Shown here in pieces: positions 1 through 8,733 of a DNA stretch of 33,517 nucleotides. The notes below the pieces were generated by a model. The model was not told where the DNA came from, did no database searches, and was given only the letters and a program-made list of their open reading frames with translations. The stretch is taken from NCBI GenBank assembly GCA_049600855.1, contig JBMYQA010000032.1:1-33517 (forward strand), given 5' to 3'. The translations under genes and the position numbers were made by a program. The stretch is from JBMYQA01 sp049600855 (GTDB lineage Bacteria; Bacteroidota; Bacteroidia; Cytophagales; Flammeovirgaceae). Every line of letters starts with the position of its first letter. Within the stretch, counting starts at the first letter, position 1.

Positions 1-2256
1 TTTTCCCTGATTACGATGAAACCAATATGGTTCCTGTAGCCACTGAAGCCATCTATTACATTGATGACGTGGAGCAATCGACCAGCAGTGGAGGAGGAGA
101 TACCACGCCTCCAGTGATTACTCTAAACGGTGCCGCTACCATTAATTTAACAGTGGGTGATGCCTTTACCGACCCAGGAGCTACAGCCATGGATAATGTG
201 GACGGTGATATTTCTGGAAACATTATCATTGGTGGCGACGTGGTTGATGTGAATACCGTTGGAAGTTATGTGATTACTTACAATGTAAGTGATGCCGCAG
301 GAAACGCTGCCGCTCAAGTCACTCGAACCGTAAATGTAGCCGCAGCAGGGTTATTCCCAATTGACTTTGAAGATGGATTCGCATTTTCAGGTACATTTGA
401 TAATGGTGCAAATGGCTTGAATGCCGATAATCCAAATCCAAGTGGCATTAATACGTCTGCCAAAGTCTACCAGTTTAACAAAGTAGTGAACTCGGCTTGG
501 TACTCAGGCATGTTCAACATCTTTACACAAGATATTGATGCAAATGCGGGGAATGTGTTTAAATTTAAGATTTGGTCGCCAAATGCGGGTATTAATATCC
601 GTTTCCAACTGGAGAAAGAAGGCAACCAAGGGCCTATTCCTACCTATAATATTGACCAAACGCTGAATACAGCCAATCAATGGGTGGAAATGACGTTTGA
701 TTTCTCAGCTACTGCCATAGACTTAGCAGATGGCTACGATAAGATTGTGATTTTCCCTGATTACGATGAAACCAATATGGTTCCTGTAGCCACTGAAGCC
801 ATCTATTACATTGATGACGTGGAGCAATCGACCAGCAGTGGAGGAGGAGATACCACGCCTCCAGTGATTACTCTAAACGGTGCCGCTACCATTAATTTAA
901 CAGTGGGTGATGCCTTTACCGACCCAGGAGCTACAGCCATGGATAATGTGGACGGTGATATTTCTGGAAACATTATCATTGGTGGCGACGTGGTTGATGT
1001 GAATACCGTTGGAAGTTATGTGATTACTTACAATGTAAGTGATGCCGCAGGAAACGCTGCCGCTCAAGTCACTCGAACCGTAAATGTAGCCGCAGCAGGG
1101 TTATTCCCAATTGACTTTGAAGATGGATTCGCATTTTCAGGTACATTTGATAATGGTGCAAATGGCTTGAATGCCGATAATCCAAATCCAAGTGGCATTA
1201 ATACGTCTGCCAAAGTCTACCAGTTTAACAAAGTCGTGAACTCGGCTTGGTACTCAGGCATGTTCAACATCTTTACACAAGATATTGATGCAAATGCGGG
1301 GAATGTGTTTAAATTTAAGATTTGGTCGCCAAATGCGGGTATTAATATCCGTTTCCAACTGGAAAAAGAAGGCAACCAAGGGCCTATTCCTACCTATAAT
1401 ATTGACCAAACGCTGAATACAGCCAATCAATGGGTGGAAATGACGTTTGATTTCTCAGCTACTGCCATAGACTTAGCAGATGGCTACGATAAGATTGTGA
1501 TTTTCCCTGATTACGATGAAACCAATATGGTTCCTGTAGCCACTGAAGCCATCTACTACATTGATGATGTAGAACAATCGAATGGTAGTGGGGGAGGAGA
1601 TACCACGCCACCAGTAATTACTTTAAACGGTGCGGCTACCATCAACTTAACGGTTGGTGATGCCTTTACCGACCCAGGAGCTACAGCCATGGATAATGTG
1701 GATGGCGATATTTCTGCCAACATTGTTGTGGGTGGCGATGTGGTTGATGTGAATACGGTTGGAAGTTATGTGATTACTTACAATGTGAGTGATGCCGCAG
1801 GAAATGCCGCTGCTCAAGTGACCCGAACGGTAAACGTTTCGGCAGCAAGTAGTGCATTATTCCCAATAGATTTCGAAGATGGCTCCACACTGTCAGGTAC
1901 ATTTGATAATGGTGCAACTGGCTTGAATGCCGATAATCCAAACCCAAGTGGTATCAATACGTCTGCCAAAGTCTATCAGTTTAATAAGGTAGTTGGTTCA
2001 GCGTGGTACTCTGGCGCATTTAATATCTTCACCCAAGACATTGATCCTGCTGGAGGGAACATCTTCAAAGTTAAAGTATGGTCGCCAAATGCTGGGATCA
2101 ATTTCCGCTTTCAGTTAGAAAAAGAAGGAAATCAAGGGCCTATTGTCACCTACAATGTTGATCAAACTTTAAATACCGCGAATCAATGGGTGGAACTGAC
2201 TTTTGACTTCTCCACTACGGGATTAAATCTGGCAGATGGATACGATAAAATTGTGA
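1..2256 (+). repeat. Tandem 750-bp in-frame repeat, three copies visible
   Basis: The segment starting at 1 recurs at 751 and 1501, an exact period of 750 bp. Copy 1 (1-750) and copy 2 (751-1500) differ, by eye, at only two silent positions (485/1235 A to C; 614/1364 G to A). Copy 3 (1501-2256) differs at many positions and is 6 bp longer because of two extra residues in the linker (AASSALF instead of AAGLF). The array may continue to the left. Confidence 0.95.
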
Positions 2257-2339
2257 TCTTCCCTGATTACGACGAAACCAATATGGTTCCTGTAGCGACA
2301 GAAGCGATTTATTATTTTGATGATATCACGCAAGAATAA
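1..2339 (+). CDS. Secreted multi-modular repeat protein (Ig-like + carbohydrate-binding-like modules), 5'-truncated
   Basis: The reading frame is open to the left edge: residues before the first ATG (27) read FPDYDETN, which matches the repeat unit, so the gene starts outside the window. Three units of about 250 residues are visible. Each has an Ig-like module of DUF5011/HYR type (DTTPPVITLNG...GSYVITYNVSDAAGNAA) followed by a beta-rich module starting LFPIDFEDG and ending AIYYIDDVEQ. The latter looks like the jelly-roll modules attached to Bacteroidota glycan-active proteins. No catalytic domain and no T9SS sorting domain is seen in this part; the protein ends AIYYFDDITQE. An enzyme domain could lie upstream. 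Its position beside GH149, GH17 and GH30 genes suggests it binds beta-glucan at the cell surface, but this is inference. The first two units are almost identical in DNA; the third has diverged. Confidence 0.85.
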   Translation, partial: FPDYDETNMVPVATEAIYYIDDVEQSTSSGGGDTTPPVITLNGAATINLTVGDAFTDPGATAMDNVDGDISGNIIIGGDVVDVNTVGSYVITYNVSDAAGNAAAQVTRTVNVAAAGLFPIDFEDGFAFSGTFDNGANGLNADNPNPSGINTSAKVYQFNKVVNSAWYSGMFNIFTQDIDANAGNVFKFKIWSPNAGINIRFQLEKEGNQGPIPTYNIDQTLNTANQWVEMTFDFSATAIDLADGYDKIVIFPDYDETNMVPVATEAIYYIDDVEQSTSSGGGDTTPPVITLNGAATINLTVGDAFTDPGATAMDNVDGDISGNIIIGGDVVDVNTVGSYVITYNVSDAAGNAAAQVTRTVNVAAAGLFPIDFEDGFAFSGTFDNGANGLNADNPNPSGINTSAKVYQFNKVVNSAWYSGMFNIFTQDIDANAGNVFKFKIWSPNAGINIRFQLEKEGNQGPIPTYNIDQTLNTANQWVEMTFDFSATAIDLADGYDKIVIFPDYDETNMVPVATEAIYYIDDVEQSNGSGGGDTTPPVITLNGAATINLTVGDAFTDPGATAMDNVDGDISANIVVGGDVVDVNTVGSYVITYNVSDAAGNAAAQVTRTVNVSAASSALFPIDFEDGSTLSGTFDNGATGLNADNPNPSGINTSAKVYQFNKVVGSAWYSGAFNIFTQDIDPAGGNIFKVKVWSPNAGINFRFQLEKEGNQGPIVTYNVDQTLNTANQWVELTFDFSTTGLNLADGYDKIVIFPDYDETNMVPVATEAIYYFDDITQE

Positions 2340-2358
2340 ACGCTTGAGTTTAGGAAGT

Positions 2359-2404
2359 ATAGGCTGAGTAAAAACGCTCAGCCTATTTCCTCCTACTTTT
2401 TGAT
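2359..2404 (+). terminator. Rho-independent-type terminator
   Basis: A perfect 10-bp stem (ATAGGCTGAG at 2359-2368, CTCAGCCTAT at 2377-2386) has an 8-nt loop and is followed by a pyrimidine-rich tail ending in a T run. It lies 20 bp after the stop of the repeat protein and separates it from the glucan-enzyme operon. Confidence 0.8.
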
Positions 2405-2452
2405 AACCATTCATTGGAAATAAATTAAGTCAACGACAAAAGTTTGTATGGA

Positions 2453-5400
2453 ATGAAAGATTATTCAACCAGTAATCAGATAGATTTAACTGAACTACAA
2501 CTCGATGGTGAAACGTATTATTGCATCACCAATGTAGATCAGATGCGACCATTTTTTATGAGCATCGTGAGTGATGCTAATCACTGGATGTTCATTGGGA
2601 GTAATGGAGGATTAAGTGCCGGAAGAAAAGATGCTGAAAATGCCTTATTTCCGTATTATACAGATGATAAAATCGTGGAGTCTGCTGAAATTACAGGAAG
2701 TAAGTCGATCTTTTTGGTTCAAAAAGACGGGAAATACCATACTTGGGAGCCGTTCTCAATCAGGTATGCGACACTTTACTGTACAAGCAGAAATCTGTAC
2801 AAAAGTGTTTATGGCAATAAAGTACTTTTTGAAGAGGTAAACCACGACTTGAATTTGACTTTCCAATACCAGTGGAATTCAAGTAACCTTTATGGCTTCG
2901 TTAAAAAGAGTCGGCTTATCAATAACAGTGAAGAAGCGGTTACGGTGAAACTACTTGATGGTATCCAAAATCTCTTACCTTATGGCGTAGGCAGTGCACT
3001 GCAAGGACAACGAAGTAATTTGGTTGATGCCTACAAACGCAGTGAACTGGAACTTTCAAGTGGCATCGGCATTTTTGCGTTGAGTGCCATTATTGTAGAT
3101 AAGGCAGAGCCGAGTGAAGCGCTGAAAGCTAATATTGCATGGTCGTTAGGGCTTGAAAACCCGAAATACCTGCTATCATCACTCCAGCTAGATCGTTTTA
3201 GAAATGGATATGAACTTGAGCAAGAGGTAGATGTGAAAGCAGAAAAAGGAGCTTATTTTCTGACTAAGGAAATCAAACTGGCTAAGCAGGAATCAAAAAG
3301 TTGGATGATCGTTGCCAATGTGAATCAAAATGTGAGCGCCATTGCTCAGCTTGCCGAAACCATCAAACACGATGCAAGGATTCAACAAGCGGTTAATCAA
3401 GACATTGAATTAGGAACCCAGCGGCTCATTGAATTGAATGCCTCAGCAGATGGTTTACAACTTTCTAATGATCGCTTAAGAGATACCAGACATTTCGCGA
3501 ACTCATTGTTCAATATCATGCGAGGTGGAATTTTTGATCATAACTATCAATTAGAAAAAGGCGATTTCATCAAGTACATTGAACAAGCGAACAAAACGGT
3601 TGCGCAAACGTATCGTGACATTCTTGATAACCTTCAAGAACGCTTTTCATTGGCGCAACTGTTGGAAATGACCTCATCTTCTGACAGCAAGGCGTTCAGA
3701 AGGTTGTGTTTAGAATACTTACCATTGAAGTTTAGCCGAAGGCATGGTGACCCAAGTAGACCTTGGAATCGTTTTTCAATCAATACACATGATGAGCAGG
3801 ATGGTACTAAAATTCTGGATTATGAGGGCAATTGGCGGGATATTTTTCAGAACTGGGAAGCATTGGCTCATTCCTATCCTGCTTTTATAGAAGGGATGAT
3901 TTTCCGCTTCTTAAATGCTTCCACTTTTGATGGTTACAATCCCTACAGAATCACTAAAAACGGCATTGATTGGGAACGAATTGAGCCTGATGATCCGTGG
4001 TCATACATTGGCTATTGGGGCGATCATCAAATCATTTACCTATTAAAGTTCTTAGAGTTTTCAGAAAGTCATTATCCAGGCAAATTGGAGCGTTATTTTA
4101 ATGAAGAGCTGTTTGTTTACGCAAATGTTCCTTACAAAATCAAGCCCTACCAAGATTTACTGGCTAATCCTAAAGATACGATTGACTTTGATCATGAACT
4201 TGATGAGGCCATTGCCGAAAAATGGCCACACCTGGGTGCCGATAGTGCCTTACTCACCAATCAACAAGGAGAGATCATGCAGGTCAATTTTATTGAAAAA
4301 ATGCTCGCCACACTGCTCGCCAAACTGTCAAACTTTATTCCCGAAGGAGGCATTTGGATGAATACGCAGCGTCCCGAATGGAATGATGCGAATAATGCCT
4401 TGGTTGGTAATGGCGTTTCGATGGTCACCTTGTATTACATGATCCGATTTTTGAAGTTTGTGCATCGACTGTTTCAGGCAGCGGAGACTAAAACGGTACG
4501 CATTTCCAAAGAACTCTACGAATTCTACGCAACCGTATTTGCAGTACTCCAGCAGCACCAATCCTTACTTTCAGGAAAAATTGACGATAAACAGCGCAAG
4601 CTCATTTTAGATGGTTTAGGTCAGGCAGCCAGTGATTTTCGAGCACGCATCTATAAAGAATCTTTTCAAGGAGCTCAGCACGACTTGAGTATGGCTGAAC
4701 TCATCGCATTTACTGAACTCAGCCTTGCCTACTTAGATCATACCTTAAAAGCGAATAAACGATCAGATCATTTATATCATGCATACAATTTGATGACAGT
4801 GGTTGATAAGGATGAAATATCCATTTCGTACCTCAGTGAGATGTTAGAAGGGCAAGTGGCGGTATTGAGTAGTGGTAATTTGTCTTCCCAAGAAGCATTA
4901 GCAGCATTGGATGGGCTCAAAGCCAGTAAACTTTTCCGCAATGATCAATACAGTTACCTGCTTTATCCTGACAAAGCATTAGCAGGATTTATGACTAAAA
5001 ACAACATTCCTTCATCTGCAATCGAGCAATCTGAATTATTGAAAAAATTAGTGGCAGCTGGCAATACCCAGATTGTGGAACAGGATGTCAATGGCATTCA
5101 TCATTTTAATGGGAATTTCAAGAATGCGAATGACCTTGCCGCAGCGCTCAAGCAACTCAATCGCCGCGAATACGCCCATTTGGTAGAAACTGAACAGGCC
5201 TTAGTGTTACAGATTTTTGAAAAAGTGTTTAATCACAAAGCATTTACAGGCAGATCGGGCACTTTCTTTGGCTACGAAGGGTTAGGTTCCATTTATTGGC
5301 ACATGGTTTCTAAATTGGCTTTAGCTGTACAAGAATGTTGCCTCAAGGCCATTGAGGATAACGAAAGCGATGAAGTGATCGGCCGATTATTGGAACACTA

Positions 5401-5896
5401 TTACGAAATCAATGCAGGCATTGGAAATCATAAACCACCAACGCTCTATGGAGCTTTCCCAACCGATCCTTACTCACATACGCCCAAAGGAAAAGGCGCT
5501 CAGCAACCAGGCATGACTGGACAAGTGAAAGAAGATATCCTTTGCCGCTTCGGGGAATTGGGAATTGTGATTCAGGAAGGAAAGTTGAGTTTTAAGCCAC
5601 ATATGCTTCGCAAAGACGAGTTTTTGGCTAAGCCTGCAATCTTCAATTACGTGGACATAAATGCACAAAGTAAGCAATTGCAGGTGGAGTCCAACGCGCT
5701 TTGTTTTACGTATTGCCAAATCCCGATCGTTTATCAACTCGCTCCTGAAAATCGCATTCAGGTAAGTTTAAAAGATAATAGCAAACGCACGATTGAAGGC
5801 TTAGTATTAGATGAGGCAACCAGCCAACAGGTATTTGAGCGTAGTGGTGAAGTGGTTCAAATGGTAGTTTACCTCAAAGCGGAAATCTTAAAGTGA
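2453..5896 (+). CDS. GH149-like beta-1,3-glucan phosphorylase
   Basis: This 1147-residue protein has no signal peptide or membrane segment, so it should be cytoplasmic. Its size and sequence style fit the GH149 phosphorylases (clan of GH94/GH161), which phosphorolyse beta-1,3-glucans to alpha-glucose-1-phosphate. An aromatic-rich N-terminal beta-sandwich region (about 1-300, with WMFIGSNGGLSAGRKD) leads into a helical catalytic region containing RHGDPSRPWNRFS, WSYIGYWGDHQIIYL, and MNTQRPEWNDANNALVGNGV. I infer the family from length, these motifs and the GH17/GH30/MFS neighbours; GH161 is the main alternative. An in-frame TTG at 2444 would add three residues, but the ATG at 2453 is preferred. 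A 58-bp gap separates it from the GH17 lipoprotein gene, probably within one operon. Confidence 0.7.
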   Translation: MKDYSTSNQIDLTELQLDGETYYCITNVDQMRPFFMSIVSDANHWMFIGSNGGLSAGRKDAENALFPYYTDDKIVESAEITGSKSIFLVQKDGKYHTWEPFSIRYATLYCTSRNLYKSVYGNKVLFEEVNHDLNLTFQYQWNSSNLYGFVKKSRLINNSEEAVTVKLLDGIQNLLPYGVGSALQGQRSNLVDAYKRSELELSSGIGIFALSAIIVDKAEPSEALKANIAWSLGLENPKYLLSSLQLDRFRNGYELEQEVDVKAEKGAYFLTKEIKLAKQESKSWMIVANVNQNVSAIAQLAETIKHDARIQQAVNQDIELGTQRLIELNASADGLQLSNDRLRDTRHFANSLFNIMRGGIFDHNYQLEKGDFIKYIEQANKTVAQTYRDILDNLQERFSLAQLLEMTSSSDSKAFRRLCLEYLPLKFSRRHGDPSRPWNRFSINTHDEQDGTKILDYEGNWRDIFQNWEALAHSYPAFIEGMIFRFLNASTFDGYNPYRITKNGIDWERIEPDDPWSYIGYWGDHQIIYLLKFLEFSESHYPGKLERYFNEELFVYANVPYKIKPYQDLLANPKDTIDFDHELDEAIAEKWPHLGADSALLTNQQGEIMQVNFIEKMLATLLAKLSNFIPEGGIWMNTQRPEWNDANNALVGNGVSMVTLYYMIRFLKFVHRLFQAAETKTVRISKELYEFYATVFAVLQQHQSLLSGKIDDKQRKLILDGLGQAASDFRARIYKESFQGAQHDLSMAELIAFTELSLAYLDHTLKANKRSDHLYHAYNLMTVVDKDEISISYLSEMLEGQVAVLSSGNLSSQEALAALDGLKASKLFRNDQYSYLLYPDKALAGFMTKNNIPSSAIEQSELLKKLVAAGNTQIVEQDVNGIHHFNGNFKNANDLAAALKQLNRREYAHLVETEQALVLQIFEKVFNHKAFTGRSGTFFGYEGLGSIYWHMVSKLALAVQECCLKAIEDNESDEVIGRLLEHYYEINAGIGNHKPPTLYGAFPTDPYSHTPKGKGAQQPGMTGQVKEDILCRFGELGIVIQEGKLSFKPHMLRKDEFLAKPAIFNYVDINAQSKQLQVESNALCFTYCQIPIVYQLAPENRIQVSLKDNSKRTIEGLVLDEATSQQVFERSGEVVQMVVYLKAEILK

Positions 5897-5954
5897 TGTG
5901 TACACATACTCCAATCAGTTTTTTATGAATAAGAAGTGATTAAAACACAACACG

Positions 5955-7220
5955 ATGGAAACAAAATTCAAACTCCTAATTGCAGTCTTACTTTTTAGTT
6001 TAAGTATGGCCTGCAATCAAAAAGAATCAGAACAAAATCGAGTAACAAAACGGAAAGCAGTGACAGCAAAAGATATTTTAGGCAATCCCGATTACTTGGC
6101 AATTTCTTATGGCGGATACCGAGCCAAAACACGTGATGTGCAGCCAACGATTAAGCAACTCAAAGAAGATATGCACATTTTGGCTGCGATGGGAATCAAG
6201 GTGTTGCGCACGTACAATGTGCAACTCCCACAAGCGCCTAACTTGTTAAAAGCCATTCGCGAGCTGAAACAAGAAAACCCCGACTTTGAAATGTACGTGA
6301 TGCTAGGTGCTTGGATTGACTGCAAAAATGCGTGGACAGATCAAGCTCCTGATCATAACGTAGAAAGTGAGCAAAATGAAGGAGAAATTGCCAGAGCAGT
6401 AGCCCTAGCCAATCAATATCCTGAAATTGTAAAAATACTTGCGGTGGGTAATGAAGCGATGGTAAAATGGGCTGAAAGCTACTATGTGCAGCCTGATGTA
6501 ATCCTCAAGTGGGTAAAACACCTTCAAAATCTGAAAAAAGAAGGAAAACTTCCAACAGAGTTGTGGATTACCAGTTCAGATGATTTTTCCTCATGGGGAG
6601 GCGGTGATTCTACCCTACAAGTACCCGCACTCGCGGAGTTGGTAAAGGAGGTCGATTACATTTCGATGCACACCTATCCTTATCACAACTCTCATTACAA
6701 TCCAGAATTCTGGAAAGTTCCTGAAAGCGAAGCACAATTATCAGACCTTGAACAGGTAGATTTAGCCATGTTGAGAGCAAAGGCATTTGCCGTAAATCAG
6801 TACGATTCCGTTGCTGCATACGTAAAAAGCCTCGGCGTAACGAAACCGATACACATTGGAGAAACGGGCTGGGCAACCATCTCCAATGGGCACTATGGGC
6901 CGAAGGGTTCCAAAGCAAGCGATGAATACAAACAGGGCTTGTACTACAAACACATGCGGGAATGGTCGAATCAAGCAGGGGTTTCATGCTTCTATTTTGA
7001 GGCTTTCGATGAGCAGTGGAAAGATGCGGGAAATCCCAAAGGTTCTGAAAATCACTTTGGTTTAATTAACCTCAAAGGCGAAGCGAAGTTTCCCATTTGG
7101 GATTTGGTTGACCAAGGCGTGTTTCGTGGCCTTACCAGAGATGGGCAAGAAATTGTAAAATCGTATAACGGTGACAAAAATGCCTTGCTAAAAGAAGTAC
7201 TAGCGCCTCCTGCTCACTAA
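5955..7220 (+). CDS. GH17 glycoside hydrolase, lipoprotein
   Basis: A 421-residue family GH17 enzyme (endo-beta-1,3-glucanase or glucanosyltransferase type). A lipoprotein signal peptide ends at Cys20 (LSMAC, not a perfect lipobox), placing the enzyme on an outer or periplasmic membrane face. The GH17 barrel covers about residues 45-400. The acid/base Glu is expected at E167 in LAVGNEAM and the nucleophile at E303 in HIGETGWAT, both intact. FYFEAFDEQWK near the C-terminus is also typical of the family. It lies 17 bp before the GH30 lipoprotein gene. Together they would cut the main chain (GH17) and the beta-1,6 branches (GH30) of laminarin-like glucan before import. The exact substrate is inferred from context. 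Confidence 0.9.
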   Translation: METKFKLLIAVLLFSLSMACNQKESEQNRVTKRKAVTAKDILGNPDYLAISYGGYRAKTRDVQPTIKQLKEDMHILAAMGIKVLRTYNVQLPQAPNLLKAIRELKQENPDFEMYVMLGAWIDCKNAWTDQAPDHNVESEQNEGEIARAVALANQYPEIVKILAVGNEAMVKWAESYYVQPDVILKWVKHLQNLKKEGKLPTELWITSSDDFSSWGGGDSTLQVPALAELVKEVDYISMHTYPYHNSHYNPEFWKVPESEAQLSDLEQVDLAMLRAKAFAVNQYDSVAAYVKSLGVTKPIHIGETGWATISNGHYGPKGSKASDEYKQGLYYKHMREWSNQAGVSCFYFEAFDEQWKDAGNPKGSENHFGLINLKGEAKFPIWDLVDQGVFRGLTRDGQEIVKSYNGDKNALLKEVLAPPAH

Positions 7221-7237
7221 TCATCCTCAATCCAATA

Positions 7238-8728
7238 ATGAAAATGAAAAACTATCTGACCACCTTTCTAATAGCAGGAATGATGCTAAGTGCTTGCCAA
7301 TCTGAAGACACATCGCTTCAAGTAGCTGTGTATGAAACCAGCGCTGCTGGGAATCAACTTACTCAATTAACGACATTTCAAAATTCCAATCACACGATTT
7401 CCATCAACCTTTTACCCCAAGAACAGTATCAAACCATCACTGGGTTTGGCGGATCGTTCACCGAAGCATCAGCGAGTTTGTTGAATAAAATGGGTACTGA
7501 AAACCGAGCGAAAATTATCGAAGCTTATTTTGGGGAAAGTGGCGCTCGGTATTCGTTAACCCGTACGCACATGAATTCGTGTGACTTTTCGCTGAGCAAT
7601 TATTCGTATGCACCTGAAGCGGATAAAGCATTAAAAAACTTCTCCATCCAAGAAGATCAGGATGACATTATCCCAATGATTAAAGAAGCCATGGCAAAGT
7701 CTAAAGATGGATTCAAAATCATTGCATCACCTTGGACGGCTCCGCCTTGGATGAAGGATAACAAGAAATGGGTTGGGGGGAAATTATTACCAGAATACTA
7801 CGATACCTGGGCTTTATTTTTCTCCAAATACCTCGATGCTTACAAAGCTGAGGGCATTGACATCTGGGCATTTACGGTTGAGAATGAGCCATTAGGCAAT
7901 GGCAATAATTGGGAAAGTATGCATTACACGCCTCAAGAAATGACGGATTTTGTCCAAAATTACCTTGGCCCAAAATTAGAAGCCGATGGCAAAGGACAGG
8001 TGAAAATTCTAGGTTACGATCAAAATCGGGAACACCTGAAAGAATGGGTAGATGAGATGTATAAAAATGACAGTACTTCAAAATATTATGCAGGTACAGC
8101 CATTCATTGGTATGCCAGTACGTACGAAGTTTTTCCAGAAGAATTGCAATATGCGCATCAAAAAGCACCCAATAAACACTTAATTCAATCTGAAGCCTGT
8201 GTAGATGCTGAAGTGCCTAAATGGAAAGACGATGCTTGGTATTGGTCAAAAGAAGCTACCGATTGGGGTTGGGATTGGGCGCCAGAAGATCAAAAGAAAT
8301 ATCATCCTAAATATGTACCCGTTTATCGTTATGCACGCGACATCATTGGCTGCCTCAACAATTGGGTAGATGGCTGGGTAGATTGGAATATGGTACTCGA
8401 CAAACAAGGCGGGCCAAACTGGTTTAAAAATTGGTGCGTAGCTCCCGTAATTGTCGATCCTGAGGCCGATGAAGTATACTTTACCCCATTGTATTACACA
8501 CTCAGTCATTTTAGTAGATACATCAGGCCAGCAGCCAAACGAATTGGGTTTGAGGTGTCTGACTCCTCGCTGTTAGTTACAGCTGCTCAAAATACAGATG
8601 GTTCAATTGTCGTTGTCGTATTCAACCCATCAACTGAAGCGAAACATTTTTCACTCCACTTAGGTGAACGCACAAAACTACTATCCATTCATCAACAAGC
8701 TATTCAAACACTTGTAATAGCCAATTAA
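7238..8728 (+). CDS. GH30 glycoside hydrolase, lipoprotein (probable beta-1,6-glucanase)
   Basis: A 496-residue GH30 enzyme. The signal peptide ends in a good lipobox, LSAC with Cys20, followed by QSED; acidic residues after the Cys are compatible with surface export in Bacteroidota. Family motifs include GFGGSFTEASA (69-79), SPWTAPPWMKDN (164-175), the acid/base in TVENEP (E217) and the nucleophile in IQSEA (E319). A small C-terminal beta-sandwich (about 430-496) completes the usual GH30 architecture. In laminarin loci of marine Bacteroidota GH30 enzymes remove beta-1,6-linked glucose branches; glucosylceramidase-type activity is the family alternative. The gene ends 5 bp before the MFS-GH17 start, so the two are almost certainly co-transcribed. 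Confidence 0.9.
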   Translation: MKMKNYLTTFLIAGMMLSACQSEDTSLQVAVYETSAAGNQLTQLTTFQNSNHTISINLLPQEQYQTITGFGGSFTEASASLLNKMGTENRAKIIEAYFGESGARYSLTRTHMNSCDFSLSNYSYAPEADKALKNFSIQEDQDDIIPMIKEAMAKSKDGFKIIASPWTAPPWMKDNKKWVGGKLLPEYYDTWALFFSKYLDAYKAEGIDIWAFTVENEPLGNGNNWESMHYTPQEMTDFVQNYLGPKLEADGKGQVKILGYDQNREHLKEWVDEMYKNDSTSKYYAGTAIHWYASTYEVFPEELQYAHQKAPNKHLIQSEACVDAEVPKWKDDAWYWSKEATDWGWDWAPEDQKKYHPKYVPVYRYARDIIGCLNNWVDGWVDWNMVLDKQGGPNWFKNWCVAPVIVDPEADEVYFTPLYYTLSHFSRYIRPAAKRIGFEVSDSSLLVTAAQNTDGSIVVVVFNPSTEAKHFSLHLGERTKLLSIHQQAIQTLVIAN

Positions 8729-8733
8729 CAAAT

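Noticed and set aside
1..2339. T9SS sorting domain at the end of the repeat protein
   Set aside because: The protein ends directly after the last beta-rich module; no sorting-domain motif is present.
2444..2452. TTG start three codons before the ATG of the GH149-like gene
   Set aside because: The ATG at 2453 is a better start codon and nothing in sequence supports the extension.
6610..6987. 125-codon minus-strand frame opposite the GH17 lipoprotein gene
   Set aside because: It lies antisense to conserved catalytic motifs; the amino-acid make-up is that of a shadow frame.
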